A stretch of DNA of 21,502 bases from 2-02-FULL-46-13 sp036517235 (GTDB taxonomy: Bacteria; Patescibacteriota; Minisyncoccia; Phycocordibacterales; DSPV01), in NCBI GenBank assembly GCA_036517235.1, contig DATDXL010000066.1:1-21502 (forward strand). Direction: 5' to 3'. The notes under the pieces are model-generated. The model was not told the DNA's origin, did no database searches, and was given only the letters and a program-made list of their open reading frames with translations. The translations under genes and the position numbers were made by a program. This document shows, in pieces, positions 1 through 7,645 of this stretch (position 1 is the first letter of the stretch; each line of letters opens with the position of its first letter).

Positions 1-1538
1 GCCAGTTGCAATTCGAGTTCTTCGCGAGAGGTTTTACCTTCTCTACATGCCACCAGGTCGAATTGCAACTGGCCATTTATTGACTGGATGTGTCCAGCGA
101 TGAGTTCGTTAAGGTTCACATCTCGGTGCAGTTCCTCAAAACGGTTTTTCCAGTAGAACGCAAGCCGTGCGACACGAACGAACATCTCTGTTCCACGCGC
201 CACATGTTCTAAGATGGTGCTCAATGGAGCGTCATCTATCAATGCAGTGCGTTGTTCGTAATCGCTAGCAAACGAATCAAAGGTTGTCGCCTGCTCGGCG
301 GATACTTTAGAGAAGACCGTATCGATACGAAGAAATGCGTCCCGAACGGCACACATCTCTTCGTCGCTTAGATGTGCTCTCCGCATAATTTTCTCAAGCT
401 TGTCGCCACAACTCATGGCATACAAGTCGAATTCCACGCGGTTTTGAAGTGAAGTATTCTCCGCGAGAGCATCTCGATAGACACGCACCATCCGCTCGTA
501 GACTTGATCGGGGATTCCGAGTGGACGGAAACTGAACGCAGTTGCGCGCATGGAGGCGTAGGGTTTCCCAGCCACGATACGAAGCAATCCTGTATCCAGT
601 GGGTCGTATCCCATATCTCGTCGTACCTGTTCCACAATGCTGTCAGCGAACAGATACTTGAAGAGAGAGATGTCGAGAGGCGTAGGGGATACACCAAGTA
701 ACTCGACAGGATTGATATCGATCATATCACCAAGCACATCACCATGGAAGCGGGATGCGATTGATGTATTGAGCGATTCAATATGTCTGAGAAGTTCTTC
801 CTCGTGGGTCGCTTCCCATGTTGTTTGGACGGTGGTTATGTGGCGACACTGCAAGATATAGAGTATACCGTTTCGAAAGGCAAACTCTACATCGAGGCTT
901 GAAGATCTAAACTGTCGCTCAATAGCCTTCATAGCAATAACAAGTTGCTGAATCTGTGCATCTCTGATGTCCGAGGGTTTTACCCCACGGGCGATTCGGA
1001 TAAGTGTACCGTTGGCATTTCCGCCAACGATAGTTTCTCCGACTCCACTCGAAACCGAGACGGTATAGTAACCATCGGCCTTCGAAAGATCATGAGAGAA
1101 GATTACCCCGCTTGTGTCTGCATCGATCATTTCTTGAATGATTACCGACATGTAGTTATCGGTAAGCGCCACGCTTCGATGTCCAGTATAGTGGGATACC
1201 ACTTCTTTTTTGCTAGTACTTGATGCACGCACTTCTTCTACTGCGGCCTGTATGTCATGCAAGTTCGCTGTCACATGAAGTTTCGTTGCATACATCCCCG
1301 CAAAGGATGCACTCACAGAGTCTTCATGGCTTGCGCTACTTCGAACAGCAACTGTTTCCTTGCGATATGTTCGCAAGAATTCCTGAATGATGGTTGTTTG
1401 TTCGCCTTCTGATATATTAGGGCGGAGTACAACGAATCGTGGGACGTTAATCTCATGAATTGTTGATAGGATGCCCAAGTTCTCGGCTTTACCGTAAGGA
1501 GGTAAGTTGAGTGTGTCTGTGTGAGAGATCTTGCTCAT
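1..1538 (-). CDS. PEP synthase/PPDK-like protein, N-terminal part (runs off left edge)
   Basis: The frame is open from ATG 1536-1538 to the window edge, giving 512 complete codons, so the C-terminus is missing. The N-terminus matches the PEP/pyruvate-binding (PPDK_N, ATP-grasp-like) domain: AVRSSASHEDSVSASFAG near residue 64 is the ATP-binding motif, VIIQEMIDADTSGVIFS follows near residue 130, and LDVEFAF..LYILQCRHIT closes the domain near residues 215-235. In this family these residues bind ATP and phosphorylate a downstream His domain, which would lie outside the window. The region after about residue 240 is less familiar. An AAAGGAA-like ribosome site lies 5 nt upstream of ATG, one of the few plausible SD sites here. 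The gene has its own promoter and a T-box-like leader (1575-1860). A true PEP synthase or a phosphotransferase of the rifampicin phosphotransferase type cannot be distinguished without the C-terminus. Confidence 0.8.
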   Translation of the reverse strand, partial: MSKISHTDTLNLPPYGKAENLGILSTIHEINVPRFVVLRPNISEGEQTTIIQEFLRTYRKETVAVRSSASHEDSVSASFAGMYATKLHVTANLHDIQAAVEEVRASSTSKKEVVSHYTGHRSVALTDNYMSVIIQEMIDADTSGVIFSHDLSKADGYYTVSVSSGVGETIVGGNANGTLIRIARGVKPSDIRDAQIQQLVIAMKAIERQFRSSSLDVEFAFRNGILYILQCRHITTVQTTWEATHEEELLRHIESLNTSIASRFHGDVLGDMIDINPVELLGVSPTPLDISLFKYLFADSIVEQVRRDMGYDPLDTGLLRIVAGKPYASMRATAFSFRPLGIPDQVYERMVRVYRDALAENTSLQNRVEFDLYAMSCGDKLEKIMRRAHLSDEEMCAVRDAFLRIDTVFSKVSAEQATTFDSFASDYEQRTALIDDAPLSTILEHVARGTEMFVRVARLAFYWKNRFEELHRDVNLNELIAGHIQSINGQLQFDLVACREGKTSREELELQL

Positions 1539-1574
1539 AATGTTCCTTTCAAGGTTCTGTGGTTGTCTGCGGTT

Positions 1575-1860
1575 ACAAAAATCCCGCCCTTACGGCGCAA
1601 CAAAATTGCGCAGTAAGGGCGGGATTCATTCCTTCGATACTCTCAGGACGAGCCGCGGTGCCACCTCACTTATCCTCTGCTAAGAGGCAGAGTCTTTTAC
1701 CGACTCACGTGGATATCGGTTATCCTTTGGTTACGGAGGAAGCCGGGTTCCCACTTGCGCAGGAGCCATCTTGTCTGCCAGGGGCAGACTCGCCAAGGCC
1801 CAACCCCCAAAGCACGTGCTTGGGGACCAAGGCGGTAGATATTGCAGTCGTTAAGCTCTG
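1575..1860 (-). ncRNA. T-box-like leader RNA with intrinsic terminator, upstream of the PEP synthase-like gene
   Basis: On the minus strand, 1670-1651 reads AGTGAGGTGGCACCGCGG and continues CTCGTCCT. This matches the conserved T-box antiterminator (GGTGGNACCGCG...TCGTCC), whose UGG bulge pairs with the tRNA acceptor end. Upstream lie a stem-III-like hairpin (CTCTGC/GCAGAG, 1675-1692), an ACCGATATC..GAGTCGG hairpin resembling stem IIA/B, and further 5' helices. A strong intrinsic terminator (AATCCCGCCCTTAC/GTAAGGGCGGGATT, 1580-1626, then T-run) precedes the gene. The helices covary with those of the second copy at 7646-7940. The specifier codon could not be assigned, so the amino acid sensed is unknown. 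The classical overlap between terminator and antiterminator is not obvious. Confidence 0.75.
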
Positions 1861-1866
1861 GGAGAG

Positions 1867-1894
1867 AGTATACTCATGGCGGTTTTTCTGTCAA
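1867..1894 (-). promoter_or_regulatory. Promoter of the first T-box leader
   Basis: On the minus strand TTGACA (1889-1894) is followed after 16 nt by TATACT (1867-1872). The predicted transcription start near 1860 lies just upstream of the leader helices. Confidence 0.75.
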
Positions 1895-2144
1895 GGGCTT
1901 GCCTTTTTAGGCGTTTTCACTAGACTTGAACCAGTTTATCTGGTATTTCGGCAGGGCGTGTCGGTTAGTGGTAAACCAATTGTTCAATTCCGGGCAGAAG
2001 AACAGTCTTCCAAATTCGCTGTTTTTCGGCTCAGGAGCCGGAGTATCGGGAGGGGATGAGTTTTTGCATTCATAGGTCTACTAGAATCTGCCCAAAGATT
2101 ACACCTTGCGACATGCTTGTCAAATCAGGAATCCTGATCGAAAT
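1895..2144. other. Intergenic stretch without a supported gene
   Basis: Between the T-box promoter and the AtpZ-like gene I see only small hairpins (CGGCTC/GAGCCG near 2029-2042; ATCAGGA/TCCTGAT at 2124-2138, a weak candidate terminator for the AtpZ-like gene) and a 29-codon minus-strand ORF starting ATGAATGC that lacks support. The long plus-strand ORF across 1559-2059 reads through the structured T-box leader and is not considered a gene. Confidence 0.5.
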
Positions 2145-2372
2145 TTACTTTAAGATTCGGGAGACTTTGCGGTAGATGAGATAGCTCGAGGAGAACGCGG
2201 CGATGACAACACCGACGACGAGGAGCCACGGCGAGGTGTCGAAGTATCTATCGGCATATCGTCCGAGAAGTGCAAACAGGACAAGGGGAATCGCTATTTG
2301 CCATCCCAATTCAAACGCGAGCGCCCACGCGCTAAAAGCCCTTTCGGATTCTTTTTGTTTCTCCTCGTCCAT
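2145..2372 (-). CDS. AtpZ/AtpI-like two-TM membrane protein
   Basis: 75 residues with a charged N-terminus (MDEEKQKESERAF) and two predicted membrane helices, about residues 16-41 (ALAFELGWQIAIPLVLFALL) and 48-67 (PWLLVVGVVIAAFSSSYLIY), joined by the short GRYADRYFDTSP turn. This layout matches the AtpZ/AtpI family, small proteins usually found with F-ATP synthase genes and thought to help c-ring assembly or ion supply. No ATP synthase gene is in this window. The -10 box TACAAT (2381-2386) ends 8 nt before ATG, predicting a leader of about 2 nt, which agrees with the absence of an SD site. The upstream ABC gene has its own terminator, so this is probably a single-gene transcript. Confidence 0.75.
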   Translation of the reverse strand: MDEEKQKESERAFSAWALAFELGWQIAIPLVLFALLGRYADRYFDTSPWLLVVGVVIAAFSSSYLIYRKVSRILK

Positions 2373-2380
2373 ATTTATCT

Positions 2381-2386
2381 ATTGTA
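2381..2386 (-). promoter_or_regulatory. -10 element of a predicted leaderless AtpZ-like mRNA
   Basis: TACAAT on the minus strand; the expected start is about 2374, two bases before ATG 2372. No convincing -35 was found. Confidence 0.5.
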
Positions 2387-2411
2387 CACGTTATCTGTTG
2401 AAAATTGGAGC

Positions 2412-2444
2412 AAGAAAAAGCCGTTCGCGGAACGCGAACGGCTT
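2412..2444 (-). terminator. Intrinsic terminator of the ABC exporter gene
   Basis: A 12-bp stem (AAGCCGTTCGCG / CGCGAACGGCTT) with a 3-nt loop is followed on the minus strand by TTTTTCTTG. It lies 12 nt after the ABC stop codon. Confidence 0.9.
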
Positions 2445-2455
2445 GTGTGTAAGAA

Positions 2456-4294
2456 CTACTGAAGGATTCCTACCATCTGCTTTTTGATGAGTTGGCGGTA
2501 GACGGTATTTGAACGAGCAAGCTCATCGTGAGTTCCTTCACCTACGAGCTGTCCTTCGTCAAAGACCAGAACTTTGTCAACATCTTTCACCGTCGCGAGA
2601 CGATGCGCGATGATGATGGTGGTTCTGCCCGTTGAGACGTGACGAATGGATTCGCGTATCAATGCCTCATTCTCGGTATCCAACTGTGACCATGCTTCGT
2701 CGAAGACAAGCACATCAGGCCCTTTAATGAGGGCTCGGGCGATGCCGACGCGCTGTCGCTGACCACCCGAGAGCTTGATGCCCCGCTCCCCGATGAGAGT
2801 CTCAAACCCATTCTCCAGACGGTCGAAGAACTCATCCAGTCGCGCTTGTCGCGAGACTTCGTGCAGATGAGTGTCGCCGAGGTTTTTTTCTTCCCCGTTG
2901 AGGCCGAACGTGATGTTGAATCGGAGTGTCTCGTCGAAGAGCGTAACCTCCTGCGGAACAACGCCGACGCGCTGTCGCCAATGGTTGAAGTCAAGGTTTT
3001 TCAGATCCTCTCCATCAATCAATATATGTCCGCTTGTCGGGTCGAATGACCGTAAGAGGAGATGGACGATAGTGGACTTGCAAGCGCCGGAGCGTCCGAC
3101 GAATGCGTAACGCTTCCCGGGTTCAAGTGTGAAGCTGATTCCTCGTATCGCGGGGTGTTTCTCCTTTTCCAAAGAATCCAGAGATGTACCCCCGTCTTCA
3201 TCGTCCGCTTCATCATCGTAGTCCGGTTTCTGTTTGCGCGAAGGATACGTAAACATCACGTCTTTAAATTCGATACGTCCGGAGTACCTGAATGGCCTTA
3301 CCGGATGCTCGCAGAGTTTTACGTCGGGTTCCAGGTCGATGAGGTCGAAGAACCGAAGAATCGAGGTATACATGGTTACCATGTGCCTCTGGATATGGCT
3401 GATATTCGCCAATTCTCCGAGTGCGCTTCCGGACCACCCAATGATGGTTACGAAAAGGCCGTATGTGTACGTGCCACGGTACGCGAGGTAGCCGCTTATC
3501 ATTATCACGGCGAAGTGCGTCGCGATGTGGATGAGCTGACCAGCGTAGAAGTACTTGAGGAACCGGAGCCACGTCGTCTTGCTTTCGTCCGCGAATTCGC
3601 CGTACCTTGTGTCGGTAACGGAAACCGCTTTGTCGGCGCGGGCATTGGTGAGCACTACTTCTGCATTGCTGATGAATTCTCCGCTCACTTTTGAGACGAT
3701 GTTGTCCATGCGGTTGATCCTCCTGAAGTTCGGCATCAGTTTCCTGCTGTACCAGATGGTGTACCAGACAAAGCAGGCAATGCCGATGCTCATCAGGAGC
3801 GCGAGTTCTGGCGCCATGAACGCCAGAAACGCAAGAGGAATCAATGACTGGAACGCAAGCGGGATGACGTCGTAAACGATCATCATGGCAAGGCCTCGGA
3901 TGGCGTGTTCGCCACGAGAAATGACGGAGCGTTTGATTCCCGAGTTCTCGCTCACATGCTGTCCCAGAGAGAAGCTGAAGATTTTCTCCAGCGTTCTTCT
4001 TGTGATGATGCGCGGGATGACAAAGTCTAGATGCCGTAGTTCGTAGGATTCCCGCGATTTATTCATCAGCATGGTGAATAACCGTAGCGAGAACCAAGTG
4101 CCGACGAGGACGGCAAAAAGCCCGATTTCCTTCTTGAGGATTGCATCGAGTGACTTTCCGTAGATAAGAGGAAACGTCGTTCCGATGATTTGCTTGATGA
4201 GTATCAAGCTGAGGACAACGAAGATAACTGACCGAAACGGCTTGTAGTAATCCCAAAGCCGCACGAGGAAACCCTGTATCGTCCATGTTTTCAT
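2456..4294 (-). CDS. ABC exporter, fused membrane and ATPase domains (MsbA/ABCB type)
   Basis: 612 residues. The N-terminal ~330 residues carry about six membrane helices of the ABC exporter fold (starting FRSVIFVVLSLILIKQIIG). The ATPase domain covers about residues 345-612. It has a Q-loop (VVPQEVTLFDE), an intact signature (LSGGQRQRVGIARAL), Walker B with catalytic Glu (VLVFDEAWSQLD) and an H-loop (IIAHRL). Walker A reads GRSGACKST: the normally invariant Gly before the Lys is Cys405 (codon at 3080-3082), an unusual change. A 25-residue acidic linker (about residues 363-380) precedes the ATPase core. Such half-transporters work as dimers exporting lipids, peptides or drugs; the substrate here is unknown. 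The promoter lies at 4343-4370 with a ~42-nt leader and no clear SD. Confidence 0.93.
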   Translation of the reverse strand: MKTWTIQGFLVRLWDYYKPFRSVIFVVLSLILIKQIIGTTFPLIYGKSLDAILKKEIGLFAVLVGTWFSLRLFTMLMNKSRESYELRHLDFVIPRIITRRTLEKIFSFSLGQHVSENSGIKRSVISRGEHAIRGLAMMIVYDVIPLAFQSLIPLAFLAFMAPELALLMSIGIACFVWYTIWYSRKLMPNFRRINRMDNIVSKVSGEFISNAEVVLTNARADKAVSVTDTRYGEFADESKTTWLRFLKYFYAGQLIHIATHFAVIMISGYLAYRGTYTYGLFVTIIGWSGSALGELANISHIQRHMVTMYTSILRFFDLIDLEPDVKLCEHPVRPFRYSGRIEFKDVMFTYPSRKQKPDYDDEADDEDGGTSLDSLEKEKHPAIRGISFTLEPGKRYAFVGRSGACKSTIVHLLLRSFDPTSGHILIDGEDLKNLDFNHWRQRVGVVPQEVTLFDETLRFNITFGLNGEEKNLGDTHLHEVSRQARLDEFFDRLENGFETLIGERGIKLSGGQRQRVGIARALIKGPDVLVFDEAWSQLDTENEALIRESIRHVSTGRTTIIIAHRLATVKDVDKVLVFDEGQLVGEGTHDELARSNTVYRQLIKKQMVGILQ

Positions 4295-4342
4295 AGGTGG
4301 TTTGTCTGTAAGGGGGTTTATTCAATTGTGAATTCTAACAAT

Positions 4343-4370
4343 ATTTTAGCATTTATCTAGACATTGTCAA
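4343..4370 (-). promoter_or_regulatory. Promoter of the ABC exporter
   Basis: On the minus strand TTGACA (4365-4370), a 16-nt spacer and TAAAAT (4343-4348) preceded by TGC (extended -10). The region around the -35 contains TATACGTATA (4373-4382) and a TTATCTA/TAGATAA inverted repeat (4353-4359, 4383-4389), a possible operator. Confidence 0.8.
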
Positions 4371-4459
4371 TGTATACGTATATAGATAAGCCGAAAGAAT
4401 ATGTATATTTTCAGAATTATTATGTACAAAATCGTACGCAGAAGGATATATCTATTTTC

Positions 4460-4468
4460 TGCTATAAT
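4460..4468 (+). promoter_or_regulatory. Extended -10 promoter of the arginine decarboxylase operon
   Basis: TGCTATAAT is a consensus extended -10; no good -35 at 17 nt, as is common for extended -10 promoters. The predicted start is near 4475, giving a ~28-nt leader to ATG 4503. Confidence 0.7.
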
Positions 4469-4502
4469 TTCCTTAGGGGAACTATAACGATCTATTATTC
4501 AT

Positions 4503-4976
4503 ATGAGACGAATTACAGTTACTAAAGGAATTGGGAAAGGACAGACGGAATTGTCCGCTTTTGACGCGGCTCTACAAGACGCCGGCATTGCCAATTACAA
4601 TCTTATCCACCTCTCCTCGATTATTCCGGAAGCTTCGGAAATCGCCCTCGGAAAACATTTGGCACAAAAGAGCGAATTCGGTAACAAGCTCTATGTCGTT
4701 ATCGCGGAGATGCGGCAGAGCAAAGAGGAGAAGCGCGCATGCGCTGGACTGGGATGGGTTACTGCAACAGATGGAAGTGGAAGAGGATTGTTCGTGGAAC
4801 ACATCGGGGAGAGCGAGTCGGAGGTACAACAGAGAATCGAGCAGAGCCTGACTGACATGACAAAGAACAGGGCCGATACATACGGAGCAATCACGTCAGA
4901 GGTAGCCTCGATAGCTTGCGGTGGGGCTTCTGTCTGCGCGCTCGTCGCGGCTGTTTATAAAAGCGAGAACTGGTAG
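4503..4976 (+). CDS. Pyruvoyl-dependent arginine decarboxylase
   Basis: 157 residues, close to the usual size of archaeal/bacterial PvlArgDC. The family makes agmatine and CO2 from arginine, using a pyruvoyl group produced by self-cleavage between two serines. The cleavage motif is visible as HLSSIIP, placing the cut at about Ser38-Ser39, with a small N-terminal beta chain and a larger alpha chain. Other family-like segments are RRITVTKGIGKGQTELSAFD at the start, VIAEMRQSK and GLGWVTATDGSGRGLFVEH in the middle, and ITSEVASIACGG near the end. It is the first gene of a three-gene operon and is followed after 6 nt by a membrane-GNAT protein. No agmatinase or agmatine deiminase is nearby, so agmatine itself may be the product used. 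Confidence 0.92.
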   Translation: MRRITVTKGIGKGQTELSAFDAALQDAGIANYNLIHLSSIIPEASEIALGKHLAQKSEFGNKLYVVIAEMRQSKEEKRACAGLGWVTATDGSGRGLFVEHIGESESEVQQRIEQSLTDMTKNRADTYGAITSEVASIACGGASVCALVAAVYKSENW

Positions 4977-4982
4977 AAAAAT

Positions 4983-5912
4983 ATGATGAGCAGTTTTTTT
5001 TCTAACGTCTCCGCCGTAAGCAATGACATTGCTCTCCACTACGGGATAAGTCTTCATTGGTTCTTAGTCATTTACCTCTCTTCGTACATCCCTTTTTATT
5101 TCGGATACTTTCTGATCCTCTATGGGACTACACGGCATCTGAATTTTCGTGATGTGCTCCGTTTCAGGCTTAAGAACCAATTACATTGGACCACCTACTC
5201 TATGTGGGGTCTCATCATCCACCTCTTCGGACGCTTGATGCCGTACGTCTACATTCTCTGTTTCTCGAGGGGTCTTCCGTTCTGGGTATATCTCTTGGTA
5301 TCAAGCGTCGCTCTCCTTTCTGTTTCCCTTATTCTCAAACGGTTAGGAAACCATAAGAAGGCTGGCGAGCACCGTAAAGATTCGGTCACTGCCATGAAAA
5401 GGGAGCGCATCGTCGATCACGATGAGACGGAGAGGCTTTGGGAGATCTATAACAAGACCTTCGAGAAGGTGAATCGCCTTAGCCCGTGCCGACAAAGCCT
5501 CGACCGTGGGCATTTTATGGAAGTGCTTCATGACACGACCGTTGCTAAGTATCTGCTGGTGCATACGAACGCAGGCATCATCGGTATCGGGCTTATCACG
5601 AACGATTTCAAGAATACGCCGTGGATCAGTAGCGAATACTTCCAGTTCCATTACCCTGAATCCTTTGAGAAGCGGCATATCTACTATTTTATGGGACTTG
5701 CTATAGACGAGCGCCATCGGGGACAGCACTACTCTCTGACCCTCATCGAGCACATCATCGATGATCTGCCACACCATGCTATTTTAGGATTCGATCACTC
5801 GGGGAACGTCAACCCGATGCTTCATCATTTCACCAAAGTCGTGAAGCAGGCGCGTTCGATAGAGCGAACACATTTGGATAGGCAGCATTATCACATTGTA
5901 AAACGCGTTTAA
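4983..5912 (+). CDS. Membrane-anchored GNAT-family acetyltransferase-like protein
   Basis: 309 residues. The first ~120 hold three predicted membrane helices (about residues 24-46, 68-92 and 98-118). They are followed by a basic linker (LKRLGNHKKAGEHRK) and a cytoplasmic domain from about residue 140. That domain ends like a GNAT fold: YYFMGLAIDERHRGQHYSLT resembles the beta4-alpha3 acetyl-CoA site with its R/Q-x-x-G-x-x loop. The fusion of a membrane region to a GNAT domain is not one I recognise as a named family. It lies 6 nt after the arginine decarboxylase and 3 nt before the kinase, so the three are probably co-translated. A polyamine or agmatine acceptor is a guess from context only. 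ATG 4986 is an equally possible start. Confidence 0.7.
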   Translation: MMSSFFSNVSAVSNDIALHYGISLHWFLVIYLSSYIPFYFGYFLILYGTTRHLNFRDVLRFRLKNQLHWTTYSMWGLIIHLFGRLMPYVYILCFSRGLPFWVYLLVSSVALLSVSLILKRLGNHKKAGEHRKDSVTAMKRERIVDHDETERLWEIYNKTFEKVNRLSPCRQSLDRGHFMEVLHDTTVAKYLLVHTNAGIIGIGLITNDFKNTPWISSEYFQFHYPESFEKRHIYYFMGLAIDERHRGQHYSLTLIEHIIDDLPHHAILGFDHSGNVNPMLHHFTKVVKQARSIERTHLDRQHYHIVKRV

Positions 5913-5915
5913 TTT

Positions 5916-7502
5916 ATGATTTACAACGTGCTTTCTATAATGACATTGGCGCTCTCGCTTCTGCTCACGGTGTATGTATATGTCAGCGATAAAAAGAACA
6001 AGGTCAATGAGACGTTCGCGTTCCTTGTCTTGAGCGCCTTCTTCTGGATATTGACGAACTTCTTCGTTGACATCTCTTCCGACCTATCCAACATCAGCGT
6101 TTGGAGCAAACTCACTTTAGTCGGGCCTATCTTCATCGCTTTTTTCTTTTATAGGATGTCGCTCTTTTTTCCGAAGCCCAAACAACCGACGTTCTTGTTC
6201 CAGATTGTCATCTGGATAGCAATCGCCGGCCTTCTATTCTTCGTGCCGACGAGGTTCAATATAGCCAACGTTTTCATTCTTCCGAATGGGATACCGGCCA
6301 TAGAACCTGGGCCGCTCTATGGTTACTTTTTGGTGTATTTTCTGATACTCATCGTTGCTGCTCTAACCAATCTTTTCCGCGGGTATCGCACGTTCGAGCA
6401 CCTCGAGCGGCAGCAAGTGAATTACATCTCGCTCGGTGTCGGCCTCTCGATCGTTTTTGGGAGCATCACCAATCTCATCCTGCCGCTCTTAGGGAATTCA
6501 GATCTCGTTAACTTCGGGCCGTATTTCATCCTTATTTTTATAATCCTCAGCTCTTATGCACTTATCAAATATCATCTTTTTGATATCAAGATCCTGACGA
6601 CTCAGCTCTTCGTCTTTTCACTTTGCATCTTTACGTTCCTCCGGATGCTTCTGGGAGAGGACATTCAGGAAAAGGTGACCAACGGGAGCCTCTTTGTACT
6701 TGTTGCCATTTTCGGGTGGTTCCTTATCAAAAGCGTCATTCGCGAAGTACACCAGCGCGAGAAGATAGAGGAGCTGGCAAAAGATCTCTCGGAGACGAAT
6801 GACCGACAGGAGAAGCTCATCCACTTCATCGGGCATGAGGTGAAGGGGTATCTTACCAAAGGCGAGTACGCGTTCTCGGAGATGGCAGAAGGTGATTTTG
6901 GCACGCTCCCACCGGAGACCAAAGTCCTTGCTACCACGGCGCTTGCAGAACTACGCAAAGGAGTCGCGTCGGTCACGGATATCCTCAAAGCAGCTAACCT
7001 CAAGAGAGGCACGATCACGTATGAGATGAAGCCTACAGATCTAAGAGAGCTCATCGGAGAAGAAATCATCAAACTGAGGCCGGCTGCGGTTGAGAAAGGG
7101 CTTACGCTCCAAACGGAGCTTGGCACAGCGGCGTTTACGGTCAATCTCGACAAGGGTCAGTTCGGAGAGCACGTCATAAGGAATCTTATAGATAATTCCA
7201 TAAAATATACACCTCAAGGATCGGTAACCGTGGGACTTACCGCAAAGGACGGCAAAGCGATTTTCTCGGTCAAAGACAGCGGGGTTGGAATCTCGGAAGA
7301 GGACAAGATGCGGCTCTTTACCGAAGGAGGGCGCGGAAAGGATTCTATGAAGGTCAATGTGCACTCCACCGGCTACGGGCTCTACATCGCGAAGGGGATT
7401 GTAGAAGCTCACCGAGGGAGGATCTGGGTAGAATCAGAAGGTATGGGCAAGGGTTCCACATTCTTTGTGGAATTGCCTATGATCAACGTGCCCGCTGTCT
7501 AG
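5916..7502 (+). CDS. Multi-TM sensor histidine kinase
   Basis: 528 residues. The N-terminal ~285 contain about nine hydrophobic segments; the first seven resemble the 7TM sensor region of some histidine kinases. The kinase core follows: an H-box with phospho-accepting His307 in IGHEVKGYLTK (the usual Pro is absent), an N-box NLIDNSIKYTPQG, G1 DSGVGISEEDK and G2 STGYGLYIAKGIVEAHRG. In this family ATP phosphorylates the His, and the phosphate passes to a response-regulator Asp. No receiver domain or regulator gene is nearby, so the partner must be elsewhere. The gene starts 3 nt after the GNAT protein, suggesting coupled translation and a sensing role tied to this operon. A 44-nt palindrome follows the stop. 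Confidence 0.92.
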   Translation: MIYNVLSIMTLALSLLLTVYVYVSDKKNKVNETFAFLVLSAFFWILTNFFVDISSDLSNISVWSKLTLVGPIFIAFFFYRMSLFFPKPKQPTFLFQIVIWIAIAGLLFFVPTRFNIANVFILPNGIPAIEPGPLYGYFLVYFLILIVAALTNLFRGYRTFEHLERQQVNYISLGVGLSIVFGSITNLILPLLGNSDLVNFGPYFILIFIILSSYALIKYHLFDIKILTTQLFVFSLCIFTFLRMLLGEDIQEKVTNGSLFVLVAIFGWFLIKSVIREVHQREKIEELAKDLSETNDRQEKLIHFIGHEVKGYLTKGEYAFSEMAEGDFGTLPPETKVLATTALAELRKGVASVTDILKAANLKRGTITYEMKPTDLRELIGEEIIKLRPAAVEKGLTLQTELGTAAFTVNLDKGQFGEHVIRNLIDNSIKYTPQGSVTVGLTAKDGKAIFSVKDSGVGISEEDKMRLFTEGGRGKDSMKVNVHSTGYGLYIAKGIVEAHRGRIWVESEGMGKGSTFFVELPMINVPAV

Positions 7503-7515
7503 CTAGTATAAATGG

Positions 7516-7559
7516 GCATCCATCATCAACTACGCTATAGCGTAGTTGATGATGGATGC
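7516..7559. terminator. Perfect 44-nt palindrome after the kinase operon, possible terminator
   Basis: The arm GCATCCATCATCAACTACGC is followed by TATA and then its exact reverse complement. The stem is very strong but lacks a T-run (GAAAGAACG follows), so it may act as a 3' barrier or processing site rather than a classic intrinsic terminator. Confidence 0.55.
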
Positions 7560-7610
7560 GAAAGAACGATAAAGATAACCGCACTCCATGGTTTTTAGTA
7601 CGTTTTAGTA

Positions 7611-7639
7611 TTGACTTTGAAGCAGTTTTGGTATATACT
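7611..7639 (+). promoter_or_regulatory. Promoter of the second T-box leader
   Basis: TTGACT (7611-7616), a 17-nt spacer, TATACT (7634-7639). The predicted start is about 7646. Confidence 0.75.
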
Positions 7640-7645
7640 GATAGG

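Noticed and set aside
1559..2059. 166-codon plus-strand ORF
   Set aside because: It runs antisense through the T-box-like leader, its terminator and promoter; the composition is explained by the RNA structure.
3062..3694. 210-codon plus-strand ORF opposite the ABC exporter
   Set aside because: It is antisense to a clear, fully conserved ABC gene and has no recognisable domain; a shadow of its codon usage.
5916..7502. Hybrid kinase with receiver domain
   Set aside because: The protein ends directly after the G2 box and final strands of the ATPase domain; no Asp-containing receiver follows.
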